Shown here piece after piece: positions 24,411-38,089 of a DNA stretch of 64,000 nt (within the stretch, counting starts at the first letter, position 1; the number at the start of each line of letters is the position of its first letter). The DNA lies in contig NW_026870963.1 in assembly GCF_033118175.1 (NCBI RefSeq), positions 1,116,001-1,180,000 on the forward strand, in the 5' to 3' direction. The DNA comes from Dama dama. Lineage: Eukaryota; Chordata; Mammalia; Artiodactyla; Cervidae. Under the pieces are notes generated by a model. It made no database searches. It saw only the letters and a program-made list of their open reading frames with translations, and had not been told where the DNA came from. The translations under genes and the position numbers were made by a program.

Positions 24411-24646
24411 CTGAAAGAGACACGTGCACCCCAATGTTCATCGCAGCACTGTTTATAATAGCCAGGACATGGAAGCAACCTAGATGCCCGTCAGCAGATG
24501 AATGGATAAGAAAGCTGTGGTACATATACACCATGGAATATTACTCAGCCATTAAAAAGAATTCATTTGAATCAGTCCTAATGAGATGGATGAAGCTGGA
24601 GCCCATTATACAGAGTGAAGTAAGCCAGAAAGATAAAGAACATTAG
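24411..24646 (+). pseudogene. L1 ORF2 C-terminal remnant, sense part, copy 2
   Basis: Frame reads ERDTCTPMFIAALFIIARTW, then KQPRCPSADEWIRKLWYIYT and SEVSQKDKEH, ending at TAG 24644-24646. It is the direct continuation, in the element, of the inverted part. The open frame extends upstream across the inversion joint by chance (residues MYILASFVKDK are antisense L1). Confidence 0.92.
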
Positions 24647-25028
24647 AGCATGCTGACACATGTATATGGAATTTAGAAAGGTGATAACGATAACCCTATA
24701 TGCAGAACAGAAAAAGAGACACAGAAATACAGAACAGACTTTTGAACTTTGTGGGAGAATGCGAGGTTGGGATATTTCAAAAGAACAGCATGTATGCTAT
24801 CTATGGTGAAACAGATCACCAGCCCAGGTAGGATGCACGAGACAAGTGCTCCGGCTTGGTGCACTGGGAAGACCGAGAGGAATCGGGTGGAGAGGGAGGT
24901 GGGAGGGGGGGATTGGGATTGGGAATACATGTAAATCCATGGCTGATTCATATCAATGTATGACAAAACCGACTGGGAAAAAAAATAAAAATAATAAAAA
25001 AAAATTTAAAAAAATAACAATAAAAAAA
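24647..25028 (+). other. L1 3' UTR and A-rich tail (copy 2)
   Basis: Same 3' UTR as copy 1 but without its GATATTTCAAAA duplication. The tail from about 24978 has the shared interrupted pattern of A, TAAAAATAAT, TTT and AATAACAAT. Confidence 0.9.
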
Positions 25029-25041
25029 AAAAATAAGAGGA
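25029..25041 (+). repeat. 3' target-site duplication of L1 copy 2
   Basis: AAAAATAAGAGGA, followed by GCATGAAATGGTGTTC of the interrupted satellite unit. The insertion point lies at the a/b subunit border. Confidence 0.85.
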
Positions 25042-27309
25042 GCATGAAATGGTGTTCAAAAACATGAAGAGCCTGAAAAGGTGTGGAAATTATGAAGAGC
25101 TTCAAAAGGTGTCAAATATATGAGGAGCATGAAACGGTCTGAAACATAGGAGGAGCATGAAGCGGTGTTGAAAAACATGAAGAGCCTGAAAAGGTGTGAA
25201 AAATATGAAGAGCTTCAAAAGGTGCCAAAAATATGAAGAGCATGAAACGGTCTGAAAAATAGGAGAAGCATGAAATGGTGTTCAAAAACATGAAGACCTG
25301 AAAAGGTGTGAAAAATATGAAGAGCTTCAAAAGGTGCCAAAAATATGAGGAGCATGAAACGGTCTGACAAAGTGGAGGAGCATGAAGCGGTGTTGAAAAA
25401 CATGAAGAGCCTGAAAAGTTGTGAAAAATATGAAGAGCTTCCAAAGGTGTGAAAATATGTGAAGCATGAAACGGTCTGAAAAATAAGAGGAGCATGAAAC
25501 GGTCTGAAATATAGGAGGAGCATGAAGCAGTGTTGAAAAACATGAAGAGTCTGAAAAGGTGTGAAAAATATGAAGAGCTTCAAAGGTGTCAAAAATATGA
25601 GGAGCAAGAAACGGTCTGAAAAATAGGAGGAGCATGAAGCGGTGGTGAAAAACATGAAGAGCCTGAAAAGGTGTGTAAAATATGAAGAGCTTCAAAATAT
25701 GTGAAAAATATGAAGAGCTTCAAAAGTTGTCAAAAATGAGATGAGCATGAAACGGTCTGAAAAATAGGAGGAGCATTAAGAGGTGTTGAAAAATATGAAG
25801 AGCCTGAAAAGGTGTAAAAAATATGAAGAGCTTCTAAAGGTGTCAAAAATATGAAGAGCTTCAAAAGGTGTCAAAAATGAGATGAGCATTAAACGGTGTG
25901 AAAAAAATGAGGAGCATGATGCGGTGTTGGAAATCATGAAGAGTCTGAAAAGGTATGAAATATACGAGGAGCTTCAAAAGGTGTCAAAAATATAAGTGTC
26001 ATGAAACGGTCTGAAAATGAGGGGGAGCATGAAGCGGTGTTGAAAAACATGAAGAGCCTGAAAAGTTGTCAAAAATATGAAGAGCTTCTAAAGGGGTCAA
26101 AAGTAGAGGAGCTTCAAAAGGTGTCAAAAATGAGATGAGCATGAAATGGAGTGAAAATATGAGGAGCATGAAGCCGTTTTGAAAATCATGGAGAGTCTGA
26201 AAAGGTGTGAAAAATATGAAGAGCATAAAAAGGTGTCAAAAATATGAGGAGCATGAAACGGTCTGAAAAAGAGGAGGAGCATGAAGCGGTGTTGAAAAAC
26301 ATGAAGAGCCTGAGGAGGTGTGAAAAATATGAAGAGCTTCAAAATGTGTCAAAAATACGAGGATCATGAAACGGTCTGAAAAATAGGAGAAGCAGGAAGT
26401 GGTGTTGAAAAACATGAAGAGCTTGAAAACGTGTGAAAAATATGAAGAGCTTCAAAACGTGTGAAAAATATGAAGAGCTTCAAAAGGTGATAAAATTGAG
26501 ATGAGCATGAAACGGTCTGAAAAATATGAGGAGCATGAAACGGTCTGAAATATAGGAGGAGCATGAAGCAGTGTTGAAAAACATGAAGAGTCTGAAAAGG
26601 TGTGAAAAATATGAAGAGCTTCAAAGATGTCAAAAATATGAGGAGCAAGAAACGGTCTGAAAAATAGGAGGAGCATGAAGCGGTGGTGAAAAACATGAAG
26701 AGCCTGAAAAGGTGTGTAAAATATGAAGAGCTTCAAAATATGTGAAAAATATGAAGAGCTTCAAAAGTTGTCAAAAATGAGATGAGCATGAAACGGTCTG
26801 AAAAATAGGAGGAGCATGAAGCGGAGTTCAAAAACATGAAGAGCCTGAAAAGGTGTGAATAATATGAAAATCTTCAAAAGGTGTCAAAAATGAGAAGAGC
26901 ATGAAACGGTCTGAAAATTAGGAGGAGCATGAAGCGATGTTGAAAAATATGAAGAGACTGAAAAGGTGTGAGACATATGAAGAGCTTCAAAAGGTGTCAA
27001 CAATATGAGGAGCATGAAACGGTCTTAAAAATAGGAGGAGGATGAAGCGGTGTTCAAAAATTTGAAGAGGATGAAAAGGTGTGAAAAATATGAAGAGCGT
27101 TAATAGGTGTCAAAAATATGAGGAGCATGAAACGGTCTGAAAAATAGGAGGATTATGAAACGGTGTTCAAAAACATGAAGAGCATGAAAAGGTGTGAAGA
27201 ATATGAAGAGCCTCAAAACGTGTCAAAAATATGAGGAGTATGAAACGGTATGATAAAGAGCAGGAGCATGAACCGGTGTTGTAAAACATGAAGAGTCTGA
27301 AATCGTGTG

Positions 27310-27500
27310 AAAAATATGAAGAGCTTCAAAAATGTGAAAAATATGAAGAGCTTCAAAAGATGTGAAAAATATGCAAAGCTTCAAAAGGTGTCAAAAATGA
27401 GATGAGCATGAAACGGTCCGAAAAAAAGAGGAGCATGAAGTCGTGTTTAAAAATATGAGAGCCTGAAAAGGTGTGAAAAATATGAAGAGCTTCAAAAGGT
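27310..27500 (+). repeat. Variant block duplicated at ~31280-31470
   Basis: The run CTTCAAAAATGTGAAAAAT, ATGCAAAGCTTC, GAAACGGTCCGAAAAAAAGA and GAAGTCGTGTTTAAAAATAT recurs 3,970 bp downstream with the same order and spacing, for example AATGTGAAAA at 27331 and 31301. Confidence 0.8.
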
Positions 27501-27547
27501 GTGAAATATATGAGGAGCATGATATGGTCTGAAAAATAGGAGGAGCA

Positions 27548-27690
27548 TGAAACGGTGATCAAAAACATGAGAGGCCTGAAAAGGTGGAAAAATATGAAGA
27601 GCTTCAAATGGTGTTAAAAATATGAGAAGCATGAAACGGTCTGAAAGATAGGAGGAGCATGAAACGGTGATCAGAAACATGAAGAGCCTG
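27548..27690 (+). repeat. GTGATCA variant pair, also at ~2885-3030 and ~40928-41065
   Basis: Two neighbouring units carry CGGTGATCAAAAACATGA and then CGGTGATCAGAA, with TCTGAAAGATAGGAGG between. The pair occurs at 2885/2998, 27553/27665 and 40928/41041 (the last with GTGACC). A related partial version lies near 48530-48720. Confidence 0.75.
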
Positions 27691-30600
27691 AAAAGTTGTG
27701 AAAAATATGAAGAGCTTCAAAAGGTGTGAAATTCATGAGGAGCATGAAACGGTCTGAAAAATAGGAGAAGCATGAAGTGGTGTGGAAAAACATGAAGAAC
27801 CTGAAAAGGTGTGAAAAATATGAAGAGCTTCAAAAGGTGTGAAATACATGAGGAGCATTAAACTCTCTGAAAAATAGGAGGAGCATGAAGTGGTGTTCAA
27901 AAACATGAAGAGCTTGAAAAGTTGTGAAAAATATGAAGAGCTTCAAAAGGTGTGAAAAACAGGAGGAGCATGAAACGGTCTGAAAATAGATGCGGCATGA
28001 AATGGTGTTGAAAAACATGAAGAGAGTGAAAAGGTGTGAAAAATATGAAGAGCTTCAAAAGGTGTGAAATACATGAGGAGCATTAAACTCTCTGAAAAAT
28101 AGGAGGAGCAAGAAGCGGTGTTGAAAAAAATGAACAGCCTGAAAACATTTGAAAAATATGAAGAGCTTCAAAAGGTGTGAAATTAATGAGGAGCATGAAA
28201 CGGTCTGAAAATTACGAGAAGCATGAAGTGGTGTGGAAACACATGAAGAACCTGAAAAGGTGTGAAAAATATGAAGAGTTTCAAAAGGTGTCAAAAATAT
28301 GAAGAGCATGAAACGGTCTGAAAATTTGAAGGATCATGAGCGGTGTTCAAAAACATGAAGAGTCTGAAAAGGTGTGAAAAATATGAAGAGCTTCAATAGG
28401 TGTGAAATACATGAGGAGCCTGAAACTCTCTGAAAAATAGGAGGAGCATGAAGTGGTGTTCAAAAACATGAAGAGCCTGAAAAGGTGTGAAAAATATGAA
28501 GAGCTTCAAAAGGTGTGAAATACATGAGGAGCCTGAAACTCTCTGAAAAATAGGAGGAGCATGAAGTGGTGTTCAAAAACATGAAGAGTCTGAAAAGGTG
28601 TGAAAAACATGAAGAGCTTCAATAGGTGTGAAAAATATGAGTAGCAGTATACGGTGTGAAAAATAGGAGGAGCATGAAGCGGTGTTCAGAAACATGAAGA
28701 GCCTGAAAATGTGTGGAAAATATGAGGAGCATGAAATTGTCTGAAAAATAGGAGGAGCATGAAGTGGTGTTCAAAAACATGAAGAGCATGAAAAGTTGTG
28801 AAAAATATGAAGAGCTTCAAAATGTGTGAAAAATATGAGGAGCATGATATGGTTTCAAAAATAGATTTACCATGAAGCGGTGTTCAAAACATGAAGAGCC
28901 TGAAAAGTTTTGAAAAATATGAAAAGCTTCAAAAGATGTCAAAAATGAGATGAGCATGAAACGTTCTGAAAAATAGGAGGTGCATGAAGCGGTGTTGAAA
29001 AACATGAAGAGCCTGAAAAGGTGTGAAAAATATGAAGAGCTTCAAAAGGTGTCAAAAATACGAGGAGCATGAAACCGTCTGAAAAATCGGAGGAGCATGA
29101 AGCGTTGTTGAAAAACATGAAGAGCCTGAAAAGGTGTGAAAAATATGAAGAGCTTCAAAAGGTGTCAAAAATATGACTAGCATGAAACGGTCTGCAAAAA
29201 AGGAGGATCATGAAGTGGTGTTGAAAAACATGAAGAGCCTGCAAAGGTGTGAAAAATATGAAAGCTTCAAAAGGTGTCAAAAATATGAGGAGCATGAAAC
29301 GGTCTGAACAATAGGAGGATTATGAAACGGTGTTCAAAAACATGAAGAGTCTGAAAAGGTGTGAAAAATATGAAGAGCATCAAAATGTGTCAAAAATATG
29401 AGGAGCATGAAACGGTCTGAAAAATAGGAGGAGCAAAAAAGGTTGTTGAAAAACATGTAGAGCCTGAAAAAGTGTGAAAAATATGAACAGCTTCAAAAGA
29501 TGTGAAAAATATGAAGAGCTTCAAATGGTGTCAAAAATATGAGGAGCATGAAACGGTGTGAAAAGTAAGAGGAGCATGAAGCGGTGTTGAGAAACATGAA
29601 GAGCCTGAAAAGGTGTGAAAAATATGAAGAGCTACAAAAGGTGTGAAATGTAAGAGATGCAAGAAACGGTCTGAAATAAAGGAGGAGCATGAAGCGGTGT
29701 TGAAAAACATGAAGAGCCTGAAAAGGTGTGAAAAATATGAAGAGGTTCAAAAGGTGTGAAAAATAGGAGGACCATGAAGCGGTGTTCAAAAACATGAAAA
29801 GCCTGAACAGGTGTGAAAAATATGAAGAGCTTCAAAAGGTGTCAAAAGTATTAGGAGCATGAAACGGTCTGAAAAATAGGAGGAGCATGAAGTGGTGTTG
29901 AAAAACATGAAGAGTCTGAAAAAGTGTGAAAAATATGAAGAGTTTCAAAAGGTGTGAAAAATATGAAGAGCTTCAAAAGTTGTCAAAAATGAGATGAGCA
30001 TGAAACGGTCTGAAAAATAGGAGGAGCATGAAGCGGTGTTTAAAAACATGAAGAGTCTGAAAAAGTTTGAAAAATATGAAGAGTTTCAAAAGGTGTGAAA
30101 AATATGAAGAGCTTCAAAAGGTGTCAAAAATATGAGGAGCATGAAAAGTTCTGAAAAATAGGAAGAGCCTGAAGCGGTGTTGAAACACATGAAGAGCCTG
30201 AAAATGTGTGAAAAATATGAAGAGCTTCAAAAGGTGTCAAAAATATGAGGAGCATGAAAAGTTCTGAAAAATAGGACGAGCCTGAAGCGGTGTTGAAACA
30301 CATGAAGAGCCTGAAGAGGTGTGAAAAATATGAAGAGCTTCACAAGGATTGAAATACATGAAGAGCATGAAACGGTCTGAAAAATAGGAGGAGCATGAAG
30401 CGGTGTTCAACAACATGAAGAGCCTGAAAAGGTGTGAAAAATACGCAGAGCTTCAAAAGTGTGAAATACATGAGGACAATGAAACGGTCTGAAAAATAAA
30501 AGGAGCATGAAGCTGTGTTGAAAAACATGAAGAGCCTGAAAAGGTGTGAAGAATATGAAGAGCTTCAAAAGGTGCCAAAAATATGAGGAGCATGAAACGG

Positions 30601-32639
30601 TCTGAAAAATAGGAGGAGCATGAAACGGTGTTGAAAAACATGAAGAGCCTGAAAAGGTGTGAAAAATATGAAGAGCTTCAAAATGTGTCAAAAATATGAA
30701 GAGCATGAAACGGTCTGAAAAATAGGAGGAGCTTGAAGAGGTGTTCAAAACCTGAAGAGCCTGAAAAGGTGTCAAAAATATGAAGAGCATGAAACGGTCT
30801 GAAAAATAGGAAGAACATGAAGCTGTGTTAAAAACATGAAGAGCCTGAAAAGGTGTGAAAAATATGAAGACCTTCAAAAGGTGTCAAAAATATGAGGAGC
30901 ATGAAACGGTCTGAAAAATACGAGGAGCATGAAACGGTGTTAAAAATATGAAGGGCCTGAAAAGGTGTGAAATCTATGAAGAGCCTCAAAACGTGTCAAA
31001 AATATGAGGAGCATGAAACTGTCTGAAAAATAGGAGGAGCATGAAGCGGTGTTTAAAAACATGAAGAGACTGAAAACGTGTGAATAATATGAAGAGCTTC
31101 ATAAGGTTTGAAAAATATGAAAAGGTTCAAAAGGTGTGAAAAATATGAAAAGCTTCAGAAGGTGTCAAAAATGAGAAGAGCATGAAACGGTTTGAAAAAT
31201 AGGAGGAGCATGAAACGATCTGAAAAATAGGAGGAGCATGAAACGGTGTTCAAAAACATGAAGAGCCTTAAAAGGTGTGAAAAATACGAAGAGCTTCAAA
31301 AATGTGAAAAATATGAAGAGCTTCAAAAGATGTGAAAAATATGCAAAGCTTCAAAAGGTGTCAAAAATGAGATGAGCATGAAACGGTCCGAAAAAAAGAG
31401 GAGCATGAAGTCGTGTTTAAAAATATGAGAGCCTGAAAAGGTGTGAAAAATATGAAGAGCTTCAAAAGGTGTGAAAAATATGAGGAGCATGATACGGTCT
31501 GAAAAATAGGAGGAGCATGAAGCGGTGTTCAAAAACATGAAGAGCCTGAAAAGGTGTGAGAAATATGAAGACCTTCAAAAGGTGTGAAAATTATGAGGAG
31601 TCTGAAACGGTCTGAAAAATAGGATGAGCATGAAGAGGTGTTCAGAAACATGAAGAGCCTGAAAAGCTGTGAAAAATATGCAAAGCTTCAAAAGGTGTCA
31701 AAACTGAGATGAGCATGAAAAGGTCTGAAACATAGGAGGAGCATGAAGCGGTGATGAAAAACATGAAGAGCCTGAAAAGGTGTGAGAAATATGAAGAGCT
31801 TCAAAAGGTGTGAAAATTATGAGGAGCCTGAAACGGTCTGAAAAATAGGAGGAGCATGAAGCGGTGTTCAAAAACATGAAGAGCCTGAAAAGGTGTGAAA
31901 AATATGAAGAGCTTCAAAAGGTGTCAAAAATATGAGGAGCATGAAACAATCTCAAAAATAGGAGGAGCATGAAGCGGTGTTGAAAAACATGAAGAGCCTG
32001 AAAAGGTGTGAAATATATGAAGAGATTCAAAAGGTGTCAAAAATATGAGGAGCATGAAACGGTCTGCAAAATAGGAGGAGCATGAAATGATGTTCAAAAA
32101 CATGAAGAGCCTGAAAAGGTGTGAAAAATATGAAGAGCTTCAAAATGTGTGAAATACATGAGGAGCATGAAATGGTCAGAAAAATAGCAGGAGCATGAAG
32201 CGGTGTTGAAAAACATGAAGAGTCTGAAAACGTGTGAAAAGTATGAAGAGCTTCAAAAATGTGAAAAATATGAAGAGCTTCGAAAGGTGTGAAAAATAAG
32301 AAGAGTTTCAAAAGGTGTGAAAAATATGAAGAGATTCATAGGTGTCAAAAATATGAGGAGCATGAAACGGTCTGAAAAATAGGAGGAGCATGAAACGGTG
32401 TTCAAAAACATGAAGAGCCTTAAAAAGTGTGAAAAATATGAAGAGCTTCAATAGGTGTGAAAAATATGAGGAGCATGAAACGGTCTGAAAAATAGGAGGA
32501 GCATGAAGCCATGTTCAAAAACATGAAGAGCCTGAAAAGAGGTAAAAATATGAAGAGCTTCCAAAGGTGTCATATATATGAGGAGCATGAAACGGTCTGA
32601 AAAATAGGAAGAGCAAGAAGCGGTGCTGAAAAACATGAA

Positions 32640-33560
32640 GAGCATGAAAAGGTGTGAAAAATATGAAGAGCTACAAAGGTGTCAAATATATGAGGAGCAT
32701 GAAACGGTCTGAAAATATGAGGAGCAAGAAGCGGTGCTCTAAAACATGAGGAGCCTGAAAAGATGTGAAATATACGAAGAGCTTCAAAATATGTGAAAAA
32801 TATGAGGAGAATTAAAAGGTCTGAAAAATAGGAGGAGCATGAAGAGGTGTTGAATAATATGAAGAGCATGAAAAGGTGTGAAAAATATGAAGAGTTTCAA
32901 AAGGTGTCAAAAATATGAAGAGCATGAAACGGTGTGAATAATAGGAGGAGCATGAATCATTGTTGAAAAACATGAAATGCCTGAAAAGGTGTGAAAAACA
33001 TGAAGAGCCTGAAAAGGTGTGAAATATATGAAGAGATTCAAAAAGTGTGAGAAATATGAGGAGCATGAAACGTTCTGAAAAATTGGAGGAGCATGAAGCG
33101 GTGTTGAAAAACATGAAGAGACTGAAATGATGTGAAAAATATGAAGAGCTTCAAAAGGTGTCAAAAATATGGGGACCATGAAAAGGTCTGAAAAATAGGA
33201 GGAGCATGAACTGGTGTTGAAAAACAAGAAGAGCCTGAAAAAGTGTGAAATATATGAAGAGCTTCAAAAGGTGTCAAACAGATGAGGAGGATGAAAAGGT
33301 CTGAAAAATAGGAGGAGCATGAAGCGGTGTTGAAAAACATGAAGAACCTGAAAAGGTGTGAAAAATATGAAGAGCTTCAAAAGGTGTCAAAAATAAAAGG
33401 AGCATGAAATGGTCTGAAAACAGGAGGAGCATGAAGCGGTGTTGAAAAACATGAAGAGCCTGAAAAGGTGTGAAAAATATAAAGAGCTTCAAAAGGTGTG
33501 AAATACATGAGGAGCATGAAACGGTCTGAAAAATAGGAGGAGCATGAAGCGGTGTTGAAA
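32640..33560 (+). repeat. Diverged copy of ~11600-12530
   Basis: Shared rare variants in the same order link this stretch to array A: GGTGCTCTAAAACATGAGG (array A has GATGCTCTAAAGCATGAGG), GAGGAGAATTAAAAG, GAAATGATGTGAAAAATATG, ATATGGGGACCATGAAA and CAAAAATAAAAGG. Divergence is far higher than between the two 6,253-bp copies, so this is an older duplication at about 21 kb spacing. Confidence 0.7.
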
Positions 33561-35849
33561 AATATGAAGAGCTTGAAAAGGTGTGAAATATATGAAGAGT
33601 TTCAAAAGGTGTGAAAAATATGGGGAGCTTAAAACGTGTCAAAAATATGAGGAGCATGAAACGGTCTGAAAAATAGGAGGAGCATGAAACAGCATTCAAA
33701 ACATGAAGAGCTTGAAAAGGTGTGAAAAATATGAAGAGCTTCTAAAGGTGTGAAATATATGAGGAACATGAAACGGTCTGAAAAATAGGAGTAGCATGAA
33801 ACGGTGTTCAGAAACATGAAGAGCCTGAAAATGTGTGAAAAATATGAAGAGCTTCAAAAGGTGTGAAAAATATGAAGTGCTTCAAAAGCTGTAAAAAATG
33901 AGATGAGCATGAAACGGTGTGAAAAATAGGAGGAGCATGAAGTGGTATTGAAAAACATGAAGAGCCGGAAAAAGTGTGAAATATATAAAGAGCTTCAAAA
34001 GGTGTGAAAAATATGAGGAGCTTCAAAAGGTGTCAAAAATATGAGGAGCATGAAACGGTCTGAAAAATAGGAGGAGCATGAAACGGTGTTCAAAAAGATG
34101 AAGATCCTGAATAGGTGTGAAAAATATGAAGAGCCTCAAAAGGTGTGAAGTACATGAGGAGCATGAAACGGTCTGAAAAATAGAAGGAGCATGAAGTTGT
34201 ATTGAAAAACTTGAAGAGCCTGAAAAGGTGTGAAAAATATTAAGAGCTTCAAAAGGTTTCAAAAATATGAGGAACATGAAACAATCTGAAAAATAGGAGG
34301 AGCATGAAGCGGTGTTGAAAATCATGAAGAGCCTGAAAAAGTGTGAAAAATTTGAAGAGCTTCAAAAGGTGTAAAATACATGAGGAGAATGAAACATTCT
34401 GAAAAATAGGAGGAGGATGACGTGGTGTTCAAAAACATGAAGAGTCTGAAAAGATGTGAAATATATGAAGAGCTTCAAACGTTGTCAAAATTATGAGGAG
34501 CATGAAACGGTCTGAGAAATAGGAGGAGCATGAAGCTGTGTTCAAAAACATGAAGAGTCTGAAAAGTTGTGAAAAATATGAAGAGCTTCAAAAGGTGTCA
34601 AATATATGAGGAGCATGAAACGGTCTGAAAAATAGGAAGAGGATGAAGTGGTATTCAAAATCATGAAGAGCCTGAAAATTTGTGAAAAATATGAAGAGCT
34701 TCAAAAGGTGTCAAAAATAGAAGGGGCATGAAACTATCTGAAAAATAGGAGGAGCATGAGGCGGTGTTGAGAAACATGAAGAACTTGAAAAGGTTTGAAA
34801 AATATGAAGAGCTTCATAAGGTGTCATAAATAAGAGGAGCATGAATCGGTCTGAAAAAAAGGAGGAGCATGAAGTGGTGTTGAAAAACATAAAGAGCCTG
34901 AAAAGGTGTGCAAAATATGAAGAGCTTCAAAAGGTGTCAAAAATATGAGGAGCATGGAACGGTCTGAAAAAAAGGAAGAGCAGGAAGCGGTGCGGAAAAA
35001 CATGAAGAGCCTGAAAAGGTGTGAAAAATATGAAGACCTTCAAAAGGTGTTAAAAAGAGGAGGCACATGAAACTGTCTGAAAAATACGAGGAGCATGAAG
35101 CGGTGTGGAAAAACATGAAGAGCCTGAAAAAGTGTGTAAAATAGGAAGAGCTTCAAAAGGTGTCAAAAATATGAAGAGCTTCAAAAGGTGTCAAAAATAT
35201 GAGGAGCATGTAACGGTCTCAATAATAGGAGGAGCATCAAGCGGTGTTCAAAATCATGAAGAGCATTAAAAGGTGTGAAAAATATGAAGAGCTTCAAAAG
35301 GTGTCAAAAATATGAGGAGCATGAAATGATCTGAAAAATAGGAGCAGCATGAAACGGTGCGCAAAAACATGAAGAGCCTGAAAAGGTGTGAACAATATGA
35401 AGAGCTTCAAAATGTTTCAAAAATATGAGGAGCATGAAACGGTCTGAAAAATCGGAGGAGCATGATGTGATGTTGAAAAACATGAAGAGCCTGTAATGGT
35501 GTGAAAAATATGAAGAGCTTCAAAACGTGTCAAAAATATGAGGAGCATGAAACGGTCTGAAAAAGAGTAGGATCATGAAGCCGTGTGGAAAAACATGGGG
35601 AGCCTGAAAAGGTGTGAAAAATATGAAGAGCTTCAAAAGGTGTCAAACATATGAGGAGCATGAAACGGTCTGAAAAATAGGAGGAGCATGAAACCGTGTT
35701 CAAAAACATGAAGAGCCTGAAAAGGTGTGAAAAATATGAAGAGCTTTAAAAGGTGTGAAATACATGAGGAGCATGAAACGGTCTGAAAATTAGGAGGAGC
35801 ATGAAACCGTGTTCAAAAACATGAAGAGCCTGAAAAGTTGTGAAAAATA

Positions 35850-36085
35850 TGAAGAGCTTCAAAAGGTGTCAAAATATGAGGAGCATGAAACGGTCTGAAA
35901 CATAGGAGGAGCATGAATCGGTTTTGAAAAACATGAAGAGCCTGAAAATGTGTGAAAAATATGAAGATCTTCAAAACGTGTCAAAATATGAGGAGCATGA
36001 AACGGTCTGAAAAACAGGAGGATCATGAAGCCGTGTTGAAAAACATGGGGAGGCTGCAAAGGTGTGAAAAATATGAAGAGCCTCA
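35850..36085 (+). repeat. Two-unit block, also at ~36500-36725 and ~38500-38730
   Basis: Shared variants in order: CTGAAACATAGGAGGAGC, GAATCGGTTTTGAAAAACA, GAAGATCTTCAAAACG, AAAACAGGAGGATCATGAAG and ACATGGGGAGGCTGCAAAGG. Copies start 648 and about 2,649 bp apart from the first. The spacing shows block copying rather than strictly local slippage. Confidence 0.82.
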
Positions 36086-37096
36086 AAAGTTGTCAAAAAT
36101 ATGAGTAGCATGAAACGGTCTGAAAAATAGGAGGAGCATGAAACCGTGTTCAAAAACATGAAGAGCCTGAAAAGGTGTGAAAAATATGAAGAGATTTAAA
36201 AGGTGTGAAATACATGAGGAGCATGAAAAGGTCTGAAAAATACGAGGAGCATGAAACCGTGTTCAAAAACATGAAGAGCCTGAAAAGATGTGAAAAATAT
36301 GAAGAGCTTCAAACGGTTGGAAATACATGAGGAGCATGAAACCGTCTTGAAAAACATGACGAGCCTGAAAAGGTGGGTAAAATATGAAGAGCTTCAAAAG
36401 GTGTGAAATACATGAGGTGCATGAATCGGTCTGAAAAATAGGAGGAGCATGAAGTGGTGTTTAAAAACATGAAGAGACTGAATAGATGTGAAAAATATGA
36501 AGAGCTTCAAAAGGTGTCAAAATATGAGGAGCATGAAACGGTCTGAAACATAGGAGGAGCATGAATCGGTTTTGAAAAACATGAAGAGCCTGAAAATGTG
36601 TGAAAAATATGAAGATCTTCAAAACGTGTCAAAATATGAGGAGCATGAAACGGTCTGAAAAACAGGAGGATCATGAAGCCGTGTTGAAAAACATGGGGAG
36701 GCTGCAAAGGTGTGAAAAATATGAAGAGCTTCAAAAGGTTGGAAATACATGAGGAGCATGAAACGGTCTGGAAAATAGGAAGAGCATGAAGCGGTGTTGA
36801 AAAACATGAAGAGCCTGAAAAGGTGGATAAAATATGAAGAGCTTCAAAAGATGTCAAAAATATGAGGAGCATGAACCGGTCTTAAAAATAGGAGAAGCTT
36901 GAAGTGGTGTTGAAAAACATGAAGAGCCTGAAAACGTGTGAAAAATATGAAGAGCTTCAAAAGGTGTGAAAAATATGAAGAGATTCAAAAGGTGATAAAA
37001 ATGAGATGAGCAAGAGACGGTTTGAAAAATATGAGGAGCATGAAGCGGTGTTGGAAATCATGAAGAGTATGAAAAGGTGTGAAATATATTAAGAGC

Positions 37097-37500
37097 TTCA
37101 AAAGGTGTGAAAAAAATGAAGAGCTTCAAAATGTGTCAAAAATATGAGGAGCATGAAAAGATCTGAAGAATAGGAGCAGCATGAAACAGTGTTCAAAGAC
37201 ATGAAGAGCCTGAAAAGGTGTGAAAAATATGAAGAGCTTCAAAACGTGTCAAAAATATGAGGAGCATGAAACGATCTGAAAAATAGGATGAGCAAGAAGC
37301 GGTGTTGAAAAAAATGAAGAGCTTCAAAAGGTGTGGAAAATATGAAGAGCTTCAAAATGTGTCAAAAGTGAGATGAGCATGAAACGGTCTGAAAAATAGG
37401 AGGAGCATGAGGGGTGTTGAAAAACATGAAGAGCCTGAAAATGTGTGAAATATATGAAGAGCTTCAAAAGTCGTCAGAAATGATAGAAACATGAAACGGT
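37097..37500 (+). repeat. ~0.4-kb block duplicated at ~40360-40790
   Basis: ATGAAAAGATCTGA, AGGAGCAGCATGAAAC, GTTCAAAGACATGAAGAG and GAAACGATCTGAAAAATAG recur 3,263 bp downstream, followed by CAAAAGTGAGATGAGCATG and CTTCAAAAGTYGTCAGAAAT variants with slightly changed spacing. Confidence 0.8.
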
Positions 37501-38089
37501 CTGAAAAATAGGATGAGCAAGAAGGGGTGTTGAAAAACATGAAGAGCGTGAAAACGTTTGAGAAATATGAAGAGATTCAAAAGGTGTGAAAAATATTAAG
37601 AGGTTCAAAAGGTGTCAAAAATGAGATGAGCATGAAACAGTCCGAAAAATAGGAGGAGCCTGAAATCGTGTTCAAAAACATGAAGAGCCTAAAAAGGTGT
37701 GAAAAATATAAAGAGCTTCAAAAGGTGTGAAATAGAGGAGGAGCATGAAACGGTCTGAAAAATAGGAGGAGCATGAAGTGGTGTTGAAAAACATGAAGAG
37801 CCTGAAAATGTGTGAAATATATGAAGAGCTTCAAAAGATGTCAGAAATGAGAGGAGCATGAACTGGTCTGAAAAATACGAGGAGCAAGAAGTGGTGTTCA
37901 AAAACATGAAGAGCATGAAAAGGTGTGAAAAATATGAAGAGCTTCAAAAGGTGTCAAAAATATAAGGAGCATGAAACGGTCTGAAAAATAGGAAGAGCAT
38001 GAAGCGGTGTTGAAAAACATGAAGAGCCTGAAAAGGTGTGAAAAATATGAAGAGCTTCAAAAGGTGTCAAAAATATAAGGAGCATGAAA

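Larger units (their letters stand above)
23584..25028 (+). mobile_element. LINE-1, 5'-inverted (twin-priming form), copy 2
   Basis: The first 827 bases (23584-24410) are ORF2 sequence in inverse orientation, starting TCTGGTTTCCTCAGTGTG. At 24411 the sequence switches to sense orientation with CTGAAAGAGACACGTGCACC and runs to the 3' UTR and A-rich tail. The two parts abut in the uninverted element with at most one base lost. A 13-bp target-site duplication flanks the whole. This is the classic structure made by twin priming during L1 insertion. Copies 3 and 4 have the same break. Confidence 0.95.

Noticed and set aside
23584..25028. Two separate L1 insertions in opposite orientation
   Set aside because: The two parts abut in the intact element with at most one base lost, there is one A-tail and one target-site duplication, and three copies share the joint. 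A single twin-primed insertion explains this better.
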